Shown: in pieces, positions 45,814 to 55,640 of the stretch
How the letters are laid out: the number at the start of each line of letters is the position of its first letter
Position numbering within the stretch: the stretch's first letter is position 1
Assembly: GCA_029641185.1 (NCBI GenBank)
Contig: JAPWGK010000015.1
Span: 434,001 to 498,000, forward strand
Length of the DNA: 64,000 bases
DNA from: Pseudofabraea citricarpa
Lineage: Eukaryota; Ascomycota; Leotiomycetes; Helotiales; Dermateaceae
Direction of reading: 5' to 3'
The notes under the pieces: generated by a model
What the model was told of the DNA's origin: nothing
Databases searched by the model: none
Seen by the model: the letters and a program-made list of their open reading frames with translations, nothing else
Position numbers and translations under genes: made by a program

Positions 45814-48539
45814 TCACTAGGAGCATCCTCGTGCTTCGGAGTCTCTCTCTCCTGACACACACAGATCACAGAATGGCCTGCTTCTGTGAATAGCCTTCCC
45901 AGCTTTCTCGCCGCTTGGGCTGGGCCTGCGTCGAATGGGCACAGAGGGTGTCCAGGTGTCCCACTTTCTGCCCGCGCAGCGATTCAAGCGACCGACGTTG
46001 AAGAAGCACTTTTGGGCCGTTTGGCCTCGCACGTCACCAAACCAGCCTGCTAGACAATCGCTCTAGGCGCAATAAAGGTGGGGGCATGTAACTATGGATC
46101 CTCGCTAAAACGATCTCCCGAATCGTGCTCTGTTCGCCAGGAAGCTTTTTCTGCGGTGTCCACTGTTCACTGTGCTCGCTCAAGTTTTCCAGCAGGAGAA
46201 AATAGATATACAGCGGTGCACATATGCCATTTATGTATGACGCCTGCTGCTGCGCTGCTGCGACTGCTACTGCATCAGTCAGTCTGGAATTGCCATCGTC
46301 GCACCTCACCGATCAGCCAGCCACGCGATAAATGATACGAGCAGCGCAGCCATCATCATCATCATGATAATTGATGGAGGGGGGAGGTCACCGCCCACCG
46401 CCTACCGCCTACCACCGCTTACCACCGCCTCGCTCACAGGGCTCCAGGGCTCCAGGGCTTCAGGGCTTACAGGCGATCCCATAGGCGTGGCGTGGCGTGT
46501 AGTACGTACCGCGATAAGTACCCGTTCCAGAGCCAGCAGCGGTAGAATTATTCCCCATGGCAGAGTTCAGGTCCGCAGCAAAGTTGAGTTGATAAGACGT
46601 CCTCCTGTGCTGTATGAAACCCACTCGCATCCATTCGTGAAGCAGTCTCAGACTCTCAGCCCATAACGCCCATGATCATGTCATTAACCACTCCAACCCT
46701 ACAGGACCGCATGTGAGCTCTGAGCTAATGCCTGCGAGAATCCATTCTTTGGTCCCTTGCATGCTGCTGGAAAGGCTGCACGCTCGAGTAAGGAGAACCA
46801 CCACAGTCCTCCTCGCTAGAGTTGCCCAAGTCGCATCAATCCGTCTTCGGCTTAGTTGTCCAACTATGAAAAGATAGTACAACGGCTTGTGCGATTCATC
46901 ATTCAGGTACCGTCCTGCCGTCATACACCACACGTACGGCGGCGCAGTACCGTATCGTACAGTTGAGTACGGTAGCACCGCCGTGGTTGCTAGTTGCCAT
47001 CGGTATCTGAGAACTCTCTCTTTACTGCCTTTCCTAAACTTCCCGACCGACGAATAGCCAACTTCCGGAAACAGGTTCTTCGCCAGCAAGCACGGAGGCA
47101 AATCGTACAGAAGACCAAACCAACACAGAAACCTACCAGACTATCAGTCCCCTAATTTAAAATTGAACACGAAAATTGACTCACCAGAGAAAAAGCTTTC
47201 CATATCTGTGGATCTCCCTCGCGAACCACTGCGAAAATTAATCCCTCGACTGTACCGAATGGCATCCTCTTTTGGGCCTGCGTGCAGCAACGAGTTTCAG
47301 AGCATCCATTTTTCTGTTCTTCCCGCTTGGTCGTCCCGAGCAGGGCCACAAGCTGCGCTGTTGACTTGCAGCCCGGCGCATGAATGCACGCTCTAGAAGC
47401 ATGCGGGCCCCGTTCCCGGACCGTCTCTCGGAGCCACAAAAAGTGATGGCAGAAGAAGCCTGCGAGAGGAGCCTCCAAGCCTTGCTCTTTGCAAATCGGC
47501 CCGCCGAGAGAAGGAGTGGCGTCCGCGATAAGGCAAAGTTGCGGGTCTCTGTGTCTTTTGTCTAATTCAGCGACGGCCATGTACTTCCGTACCTTGTACA
47601 TCTGATACACGTGATGTGAGCCTTTGAGCTACTTGGATATTTCCCTTCACATGTATCTGTTATCTGTGCGAAAAGCCTCATCAATCTCGGCGACACGGCA
47701 AGAAGAACAAGTGGAAGTTTACTTGTCTTACTTTGCTCTGACGTGAACATTTTCCGAGACCAGGACCGAGACTCTGGTTATGCTCTTGTTTTGAGCGGTG
47801 GTTTCCGTATGGCTGGATGGCGCTTGTTTTATTGATTCTTTCGAATTTGCTTTCGGGGGAGGCTTGATAGCGAGTTTGATAACGCCGTCTAGTTTCTCTG
47901 TTGGCTGCAGTCAGCCTCAAGGCTGACTTAGCTTTGGTCTCTCAATGTTGATGATCACGTGTATTGTTCTTTTTTTTCTTTTCTTTTTTTGACAAGCCAA
48001 GCATAAACACAACTCCAATGCCTAGGTAGGTGAAAAACACTGGAATTCGTAACATCACTCTCTTCTCCGGCAAGGCCGAGTTTGAATTCGCAGGGACACA
48101 TTTCAGTTCGGCTTGCTTTGCTTTGCGGTATTTTTGAATCTTCGAATTGTCCCGATCTTTCAACCCAAGGGGAAAGTACATCAAAGTAAACATTATTCAC
48201 ATGAAATGCGTTGTTACCTCGCACCCATCTTTGAAGCTGTGTGATATTGACACATGCATCCGATCCTCAATACTACTTGCCAGACGGATCGGCTATCTTG
48301 TCACCCTGGCTTTGAAGGTGAGGTGAGTTCCTGCATGCTTACACTGCATCAGCATGATTGCGAGAGCAGATCCCATGTGAAAGTGTGAGATGGGTTGATA
48401 TTATTGTGCGTGATATCAAATTTGCATGGCATCACTTGTTCGCTGAAAACCGCTTGAAATCGAGAAGAGCCTTGCTTTTCCATGTGAACTCAGAACGCCT
48501 CGCTTACGTGTCAATATAGTAGGCCCTTTTATTTTGCTT
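45524..48539. other. 3-kb gene-free region upstream of the arrestin gene
   Basis: This contains a 43-bp CTGG microsatellite (45771..45813), imperfect AGGGCTCC repeats (about 46438..46474), CCGCC/TACCGCC runs and CATCAT runs near 46355. Open frames of 89-152 codons on both strands have no domains. Probably a long promoter on the arrestin side and the 3' flank of DOM34. Confidence 0.5.
45771..45813. repeat. Tetranucleotide microsatellite (CTGG)n, 43 bp
   Basis: Perfect (CTGG)10.75 about 250 bp upstream of the arrestin ATG, within its probable leader or promoter. Likely polymorphic. Confidence 0.95.
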
Positions 48540-49797
48540 TCATATAATCGGCTCTTGATTTGATCCATCAGGCACGTCTTGGTCAGCCTCTTCATCGAGA
48601 TCCTCGATAGGATAGGTCAGGATGGCTGCGATCCCTCCCAAAACCTCTAGTCGTTTTCCGCTTTCGTGATCACTGCTTAGCACGATGACCTGACCACCAT
48701 CTTCGCCTCGAACTTTGTCAACTAATGACACCCACCGTTTTCTTGTTCCGATATCTTGACTTCTGAACATCGAGTTGAGAATCATCAGGACTCCACCTCC
48801 TCTCCCTACTGCTCCTTGTGCAACTGCTTTCTCCACCTCTGTTGGTCCATACCATGCCCTACCATCATCAGCCCTTAACTTGTCGAAAAACTCGTCCATG
48901 GTTTTTGTTTCCTTCGCGTATTTTGTATCTTTCAACTTAGACAGAACTTCCTTGCTCTTCAGCACCTGGTTCAGACTGTGGAGATGGCCTGAACTCGAAT
49001 GTACAACCGTGATATTTCCCTTGTTGCTCAGCAGAGCTTTGTTTCCGGTCCTCTTGGCTTCCTCAAAGATATACTTTTGAAATCCAGCTGCAACAAAGCC
49101 GGGACTGGCGAGTAACAACATTCGACCTGGGGTAGAAATATCTACCATCCGCTGTAACGTCTCCAGGGTAATCCGGAAGAATTTCTCCAGGGCTTTGTCG
49201 TGAACCTCACCACCTCCTGCTCGTTTCCCAGGTATAGGTGACTCGACTGTCTGCTTGAGCACCGTCTGATGCTCGGTGATAAGGCAGATATTCGCCAAGC
49301 CCTCTTGCATTACCACAGCTGGTATAGTCCCTTCACTGATCTCTCTCAAAGATTCTCGCACCACATCCAGCGCCACCGAATCCCACCCATCACTCTTTTC
49401 CAACGTGAACTGGCGCTCGAGTTCGAGATCTAGCGTGTGAAACGAGCCCAGCCCAACCCATTCATTCTCAGCTGCGACGCGCCCACTGACATGCAGCTGG
49501 CCGGCAATGGAGTCGAAATCCACGTTCGTTACTTGGATCAGGAGGGTGGTGCGGACTCGTTTCGAGGATGTACTGCCCGTCGCAGACTCGGTCGTCACTC
49601 GACGGATGGCCGTGGCGCGCAGGAGATCCGTCGGTGCGATGAGGTTGTACGCATGCCACTATTTGATTCCGCCACGTTAGATGGGCTCTTTGCTCTTTGC
49701 AGGATATGGCACCACGCACCATATCTTCCGGCTCTTCTGGGTACAGCGTCACTGATCCTGAGCCATCCGGCAGGATGGATTGCTTGATAAGCTTCAT
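48540..49797 (-). CDS. DOM34: Dom34/Pelota ribosome-rescue factor
   Basis: eRF1-like factor that, with Hbs1, splits stalled ribosomes in no-go and non-stop decay. Exons are 49797..49720 and 49658..48540, giving 398 residues, as usual. The N-domain begins MKLIKQSILPDGSGSVTLYP and continues across a 61-bp intron (GTGCGT to AATAG) into WHAYNLIAPTDLLRATAIRR. The central domain (VVMQEGLANICLITEHQTVL, SPIPGKRAGGG, ALEKFF) lacks the GGQ motif of eRF1, as expected. The C-domain ends with VIVLSSDHESGKRLEVLGGIAAILTYP. Divergent from the aldo-keto reductase at 50.3-50.6 kb. Confidence 0.95.
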
Positions 49798-50293
49798 TTT
49801 AGTTCGTGCACCGATATCCCACGCAGAATCTGAGATTACAATAGATTTGTTTCTTTGTTTGGGATGGGGGGTTCTTTGTTAGGTACGGACCATGTCGTGT
49901 TGCATTGTGGTGCGGGGACTAATTATTTTGCTGCCGCAGCCTCGTGGTGGGGGGATTTCCTTGGCAAGGTCGTGAAAAATAGCTGCGTCTTGATTCGAGG
50001 ACATGGTGGATGGTCGTCATATGGCAATGATAATCATGTACGGGAATTTGCAGTGGATAGATTTTGTGCGGGTCCTAGTTAATGCCCCAAATCTACAACC
50101 CGCCAGCTTTAAATCTTTGCCCTTTGTTTACAACTACAATGGATGGGCTCAAGCAGTAATGACGTAGATGATAAATACCCCGCCATGACATGAACTTCCC
50201 CTTTACTCCCCACAAACCTTGCCCGTGGGCTTGTATCATCGAATGTAGATATTACACTATAATTGAGATTTTCTACCTATGTGTTAATGAACA
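49798..50293. other. Divergent promoter region between DOM34 and the aldo-keto reductase
   Basis: About 500 bp with no gene; presumably shared regulatory sequence. Confidence 0.55.
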
Positions 50294-50379
50294 ATGAAGG
50301 CATTTGCATTGACTCGATTAAGGGTTATTGGACGCCATGTCCAACAAAGCCTTCCACAATCAAGGGCCTATTCCCATGA
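50294..50379 (+). CDS. Possible alternative first exon encoding a mitochondrial targeting sequence
   Basis: The ATG at 50294 begins MKAFALTRLRVIGRHVQQSL and ends PQSRAYSH before a GTGAGT donor. It is Arg-rich, lacks acidic residues and ends in an R-x-Y-S motif, a classic matrix-peptidase site. Splicing from 50379 to an acceptor CCCAG at 50595 joins in frame to the core ORF with the linker D-T-T before its ATG at 50603. The alternative acceptor CACAG (50585) breaks the frame. This would give a mitochondrial form of the aldo-keto reductase. Inference from sequence; transcripts are needed. Confidence 0.45.
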
Positions 50380-50602
50380 GTGAGTTATGATTATTTTGCA
50401 TCTCAACTTCTGGTATCATCTCAGTAGAGCTTTGAAACGACGGTTGTAACGATCAAGTGATCCGAAGCATTCCGTAGGGCGAATTACTGCTCCCTTATCA
50501 ATCGAGGTTCCCCACCTTCATTTCTGCTCCTTTCTCTCCAACAACATTTTCCCTTGACGACGTTAATCACCTTGCTAACTCACAGTCCTTCCCAGCACAA
50601 CT

Positions 50603-51627
50603 ATGGCGAACCTCACCATCAAGTCAAAGGTCCGCATGAACTCGGGCTATGAGATCCCAGTTCTTGGTTATGGTGTAGGTGGATCCATTCGCTGGGAAGG
50701 ATCGCATACTGATCATGAGTAGGTCTATCAGACGTACGCAAGTACTGTTGGCTATGATCTTACTATAATGACTAATGCTACGACTTAGTCCGGCAGATAT
50801 CTGTGAAGCCGTAGTTGCTCATGCATTTGAGAAAGGATATCGCCATGTATGGCATTGTCTGTCATGATTAGAGTACCGGTACTGACAATGTGTAGGTTGA
50901 TTCAGCTGCAGCCTACCGCAATGAGGCACCCTGTGGAGCCGCACTTCGAAAGTCAGGAATCCCACGTGAAGAGGTCTTCTTTACCAGCAAGATTCCACCA
51001 CGTAAGCTGGGCTATGAGAATACCAAGACACAGGTTGATACCACGTTGAAAGAGACGGGTCTAGACTATGTTGACTTGATGCTGATCCACGCTCCGTATG
51101 GTGGCCGAGACGCTCGTAAAGGAGCATGGAAAGCACTAGTCGAGGCCCAAGAGGAAGGCAAGATTCGAAGTTTGGGTGTCAGCAACTATGGCGTGCATCA
51201 TCTCGACGAAATGGAAGTTTACATGAAGGAACTAGAAGAAGAGCGTGGCAAGGGAAAGGCTGGTGTCATCAGCATCAATCAGTTGGAATTGCACCCTTGG
51301 TTGGCCCGCCCAGATATCGTTCAATGGTGCGAGAAGCGTGGGATTGTGCTGGAGGCGTATTCTCCATTGGTGCGAGGAGAGAGAATGGATGAAAAGGTCC
51401 TGCAGCCATTGGCAAAGAAGTACGAGAAGACGACTGCACAGATTCTGCTAAGATGGAGTTTGCAGAAGGGATTCGTTCCACTTCCAAAGAGTGTCACTCC
51501 AACCAGGATTGATGATAATGCCGAGATATTCGATTTCGAGCTTACTGCGGAGGAGATGAAGAGTTTGGAGACAGCGGAGTATGCTCCTTGTACTTGGGAT
51601 CCTACAGTGGCTACCCTAGAGCAGTAG
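50603..51627 (+). CDS. Aldo-keto reductase
   Basis: NADPH-dependent carbonyl reductase, TIM-barrel, 290 residues in the core form. Exons are 50603..50674, 50723..50733 (only 11 bp), 50789..50846 and 50896..51627. The joins rebuild the family core VLGYGVYQTPADICEA and KGYRHVDSAAAYRNE. The catalytic tetrad is complete: Asp49, Tyr54, Lys79 (TSKIPP) and His112 (LIHAPY). The barrel end ISINQLELHPWLAR and the NADPH-site region VPLPKSVTPTRIDDNAEIFDF are intact. Without the 11-bp exon the Y-Q-T part of the nucleotide-binding loop is lost and the frame shifts, so it is not optional. Substrate unknown. An upstream in-frame exon may add a mitochondrial leader. Confidence 0.92.
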
Positions 51628-51918
51628 ATGTTAGAAACCTCATTTAGAGTTTGTCGCGACTTGGTTATATCCAAGATGCTCTGCCATACCTTTATAAAAC
51701 CGAAAAACACAAGTGATAAGCCAGCCACTGGTTGAACCCGGACTTGGGTATCACCTATCCCCGCACACGTGCTTCCGCGTTGCAGCTTGTTTCCGCGGAC
51801 GCGACGCGACCCCAGCAAAATCCAACCAAACTTTGAACTTGCTTTTTCTGCACGCCAGGGCCTCTGCGACAAACCTACATTTGCACCCTGCGTGGATCGC
51901 CGTCACAGAACTGTGAAA

Positions 51919-54153
51919 ATGTCTGGTCGCCAGCGGACTTTCGATCTGGTGCCTACAACATTGGTACACTCGAAGGGCCATGTCCCGCCCATGACCAGCA
52001 AAGCTGCGAAGAAAGCACATCGAGAAGCAAACCGCCTACCCAAAATCTCACGAGCAGAGCAACGCCGCCTGGAGCAAGAGGAGCGCGAGGCGCAGAGGAA
52101 GGAATACGAGAAAGAACGCGCTGCAGCTAAGGCGAAGGCTGCGCGCGAGAAGAAGGCAGACAAAGCTGCTGCGGATCGCGCACTGAGGAAGAAGGCTGGT
52201 ATCCCAGAGCCTAGCAAATATGTCAGGCCGAGTCAACCTACGATTTCTATGTTTGTGAGGACCGGCGCGAAACGGTCATGGAAGGAAATGGATAGTGGGG
52301 AGGATAGTATTCCTGAAGAGGGGCACGCAGAGGTAGAAAACGGAGATGCCATTGAGGATCGTATTCCTGAGGGGAAGTATACAGAGGAAGAAAGTAGAGG
52401 TGCCAGTGGGGACAGTATTCCCGAAGAGGGGCATACGGAGGGAAAGTGCATAGAGGAAGCTATCATAATTGGCCTTGACAAAAATGTTAAGGACATTGAG
52501 GACCTCGACGCCATCTATGAACAAATTGTAGGAGAAGAAACAGTCACAGAGGATCAAGTTTCAGGCGTGCAGCAACTAGCAAGCCAGGTAAGAAACATTG
52601 GAGATACAGTCGATTTGCTGGCGTGTGATATCGAGACACATCATGAAAAGACATCTCCATCGGTGCGAAAGGTTGCAGTCATTGATTCAGACGATGAGTT
52701 CGGGGACTTTCCTTGTTGGTCGCAATCCGACATACCTAGGCTGTTTGAGGAAGCCAATGTCTCCATCAACTTGAATGAGGGTGTTGGGAATGATATTCCT
52801 GCAGCGGTGCTTACAGCGAAGGACGATTCTTGCACCTCGAGAGAAGTCAAAGAATCCCGAAAATTACCAGATTTAAAGCTAAAGAACGCTGAGGAGGATG
52901 ACGACGAATTCCCCTTCGACGACATGATGCTCGAGGATTTGGTGGCCACGCAGCTAAGGTCTGAAGCTGAGTGCGCAGCAAACAAAACTCAAAACCCGAC
53001 GAAGGTACAAAAGCAAGTGCTTATCCCGCCTAAGCCAACTCGAGGAGCTTTTTCTAGGCCGTCTTTTCCGGCAGTAAAACGTCCATATATTGCATCAACC
53101 AGGCCTGCAGCGCGAAGTATACCTTGGGAGGCCGACAAGCGAGTGATACCTGAAGTCAGAACGGTTCATGGACATAGGGTCGCTCAAGATCATACCATAG
53201 GTCATGATGGCTCTGTAAATCAGAATCATACTCTCCGCCAGGCCCAAACTGTTCAGCAAAATCATACTGTCAGTCGAGGTCATACGGTATCAGAGGAACA
53301 TACGGTAAAGCAAGGACACACTCTACAACAGGCCCATACCTTCGATCAAGCACCATCACGTTCATCTAAACCACCGCCTTTACGGCCTCTATCAGTTGCA
53401 CGTACAATAAATTCAATGCCACCACCAGCAATACCCATCAAGAAGCCAAGATCAGTTTCTTTTGCTCCGTCGCCTGTGAAGCCCGACCGTTCACGTCCGA
53501 TGCTGGAGCCAATTTCAAAGCCTGCTTTAAATCTACCACCATCAGCAACTCAGGCATTTCTAGCTGACCATTTTGATGATTTCTTCCCAAGTCCTTCACA
53601 ACAGGTACGAGAACTCGACAAGGATATCAACGAATTACCATCAAATACGCAGATTGCGAGGGAGCTGCTTTCCGAAGAGCCGACCAATGAGCCAATAGTG
53701 CCAAATGAGAAGAAAGATGACTTTGAGCTGTTTATGTGCACGCAGGATCTGGTCATGTCCTCACAGGACATTTTAGAGATAGAATCACCTTGTGCAAAAC
53801 AACCAGTTCATCCTAAGCCACCCACGCCACCACGTCCTGCCAAGCGAAAGCGTTTCTTCGAAGAGAAGGAGGAAGATCTGCTAGCTGCTGCTCTACATGA
53901 GAGTCGAATTTTGGCCGAGAAGCAGAAAACCTTGGATACCAGCTTGAGAGGTGGTGCGGTATACGAAGAGCTCTTTTGGGAAGAAGACACATCCAAGAAT
54001 TTGAGCAGAGGAAGGAATAACAGTACTACCACGAGAAAGCTGCAGAGGGTTCTCAGTGCCGCATCGGATTATGGCGACGATTTCAGTGGGTGCAGTCAAG
54101 AGCTGCGAGATGCCGTGGAGGATGTCGAGTCAAGTGCGAAAGCCTTACTCTGA
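51919..54153 (+). CDS. Hypothetical nuclear-type protein with PIP-box-like motif and HT-hexapeptide repeats, 744 aa
   Basis: Unrecognised. Single exon. The frame is open back to 51769, but only a GTG lies there; the first good ATG is 51919 (MSGRQRTFDLVPTTL). Residues about 25-95 are a highly basic, Ala/Lys/Glu-rich helix or coiled coil, a likely nuclear localisation region. It is followed by PSQPTISMFVR (about 104-114), close to a PCNA-interacting box (Q-x-x-I-x-x-F-x). Acidic repeats with SIPEEGH(A/T)E lie at about 130-175. A hexapeptide array with HT(V/L) every six residues lies at about 419-474, and Pro-rich segments follow. Acidic, Ser-Gln-containing motifs end the protein (DDFFPSPSQQ, CTQDLVMSSQDILEIE, DDFSGCSQEL). 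The mix suggests a DNA-replication or repair scaffold; that is inference. Confidence 0.75.
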   Translation: MSGRQRTFDLVPTTLVHSKGHVPPMTSKAAKKAHREANRLPKISRAEQRRLEQEEREAQRKEYEKERAAAKAKAAREKKADKAAADRALRKKAGIPEPSKYVRPSQPTISMFVRTGAKRSWKEMDSGEDSIPEEGHAEVENGDAIEDRIPEGKYTEEESRGASGDSIPEEGHTEGKCIEEAIIIGLDKNVKDIEDLDAIYEQIVGEETVTEDQVSGVQQLASQVRNIGDTVDLLACDIETHHEKTSPSVRKVAVIDSDDEFGDFPCWSQSDIPRLFEEANVSINLNEGVGNDIPAAVLTAKDDSCTSREVKESRKLPDLKLKNAEEDDDEFPFDDMMLEDLVATQLRSEAECAANKTQNPTKVQKQVLIPPKPTRGAFSRPSFPAVKRPYIASTRPAARSIPWEADKRVIPEVRTVHGHRVAQDHTIGHDGSVNQNHTLRQAQTVQQNHTVSRGHTVSEEHTVKQGHTLQQAHTFDQAPSRSSKPPPLRPLSVARTINSMPPPAIPIKKPRSVSFAPSPVKPDRSRPMLEPISKPALNLPPSATQAFLADHFDDFFPSPSQQVRELDKDINELPSNTQIARELLSEEPTNEPIVPNEKKDDFELFMCTQDLVMSSQDILEIESPCAKQPVHPKPPTPPRPAKRKRFFEEKEEDLLAAALHESRILAEKQKTLDTSLRGGAVYEELFWEEDTSKNLSRGRNNSTTTRKLQRVLSAASDYGDDFSGCSQELRDAVEDVESSAKALL

Positions 54154-55168
54154 AGAATCATTAAAAAGGAGTTTTGAGGATTGGAAGTAGAATTAGAAAG
54201 CTACATACTAGGTTTATGGATTAAGCGGCATTTATTGGTGTTGTTTTTGGGGGAAACAGAAGGGTTTTGGTTTGAATCATTATACAAAGCATGAGCATGG
54301 ATGCATAGAAAGGCGAAAGGAGGGAGCGGCATTTGTCTTATTGTGGGAGATACCCTAGGCGTTATGTAATTTTTTATGATACATGAGGTGTGCTTCTTCA
54401 GGAAGTACAGATGAATGAACGAATGAACGAATGAATGAAGATACCCTTTCTCATCAATTCGGCACCTGCTTATCCTATGTACACCGAGATGGTGCCTTTG
54501 TGGGTTTACGTGATCGTATAGTGCTGACGGAAAAGCAAGTCTTCTGAAATCATATAGTGTTTGGCTCGAGGATGTCTACAGTAGCGAACCAAACCTACTA
54601 CCTCTCTCCCCCTATTTTGTCCATCGTCTATCTCGCTTAAATGTTGTCAGTGTACCAAACTTCTAGAATATTTGTCAGTAAAGGAGGCGAGAAATGAAAA
54701 GCAGGCAAATTCAGAACGTTTTAAGATGTATTTGCTTATTAGTGCAGGTTTTCATATAGTGCACGTAATGGTATGATGGTAATTACACCACTTTGGATTA
54801 CATTTCTTTCTTTTTTTCTTCCTTTTTTTTTTTTTTTTTTTTTTTTTTGGCTCAGAGGCCAGTAAGTCAGTCAAGTAGGAGGTAAATTAACCTTCTCATC
54901 ACATACATCATCTTATCAGCTGCGAAAATCATTGGACATACATTGGTCAGGTGATTTCACCAATTTCCATGCCAGCATATAGATGCAATAACAAAGGACA
55001 AAAAGCTGAAGCGACGGTAAAGTCTTTATTCTCAGTTGATCACAGATACCTAAGATGTAAAGGTAACACAGATTGCACCACTGCGCAGCAAAATCATCGA
55101 AAAAGCTATCATCGAGACGTCATGCCATGCCATGTGAAGAGTTCAACGCATCCATCTTCCGTCATCGC
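54154..55168. other. Convergent 3' flank with poly-T tract
   Basis: This holds (GAAT/GAAC)n near 54412..54437 and a 26-bp T run (54823..54848). No gene. Confidence 0.55.
54823..54848. repeat. 26-bp poly-T tract
   Basis: Uninterrupted T run preceded by T-rich sequence from about 54804, in the space between two convergent genes. It could be the A-tail of an old minus-strand retrotransposed fragment, but I see no coding remnant next to it. Confidence 0.9.
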
Positions 55169-55640
55169 TTAAGCGCTACCGCTGGCCTTTCCTCCCTTTG
55201 CGCCAGCCACATGGGGGTCAACCTTTCCATGAGCGAACTCTATATCCTCGATCAGCACTGACTCTTTCATTCACGAACCGAAAAAGGGCAAGGGGAACAT
55301 ACCACCCTTGGCGCTTCCACCAGAGTTGCCGCTGCTGCTCGTGGTCTCGGTAGTCTCTTCGTTTGTAGAGCCGGATGCGTGTCCTCCCTTGACGCCAGCT
55401 TCATGAGGATCAACCTTTCCTTGGGCGAACTCTGCAGAGGCATCAATTAATACGGATGTGGAGAGTATTTTACTGCTAATTGAGTGGAGGAATTGCTTAC
55501 CTCCTGTGCCGACTCTCTGATCGGGGGTTCCGTCCTTCTTGAGGCCGTCGTGCTCTGTATGAGCATGAGTATCACCAGCAGAATATTCAGATGTCGAATC
55601 CATGGAGAAGCTTACCAGTTGGCTTGTAGGTGTCAGCCAT
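55169..55640 (-). CDS. Small KGG-type hydrophilic stress protein with duplicated exon
   Basis: Four exons: 55640..55616, 55554..55501, 55431..55303 and 55239..55169, giving 92 residues. It starts MADTYKPT-EHDGLKKDGTP and contains DQRVGTG. Two homologous units follow: EFAQGKVDPHEAGVKGG (exon 3) and EFAHGKVDPHVAGAKGG (exon 4), joined by a Ser/Thr/Gly linker. All three introns (61, 69 and 63 bp) are in phase 1. Very hydrophilic, no Cys, with KGG motifs as in fungal conidiation and general-stress proteins; probably cytosolic and stress- or spore-induced, by resemblance only. If the last intron is not spliced, translation ends at 55271 with a different tail. Confidence 0.8.

Noticed and set aside
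46676..47610. Frames of 141 and 152 codons on the minus strand
   Set aside because: No motif; region is repeat-rich intergenic DNA between the arrestin and DOM34 genes.
51769..51918. N-terminal extension of the 744-aa protein
   Set aside because: The frame is open but starts with GTG and the added residues look non-coding; the ATG at 51919 has a good context and sensible sequence.
54804..54848. Poly-T tract as retroelement tail
   Set aside because: No adjacent reverse-transcriptase remnant or target-site duplication was visible; a simple homopolymer is enough explanation.
55271..55302. C-terminal tail FPLPFFGS of the KGG protein
   Set aside because: It begins exactly at a GTATGT donor, and splicing to 55239 gives a second copy of the preceding domain, so this segment is more likely intron.
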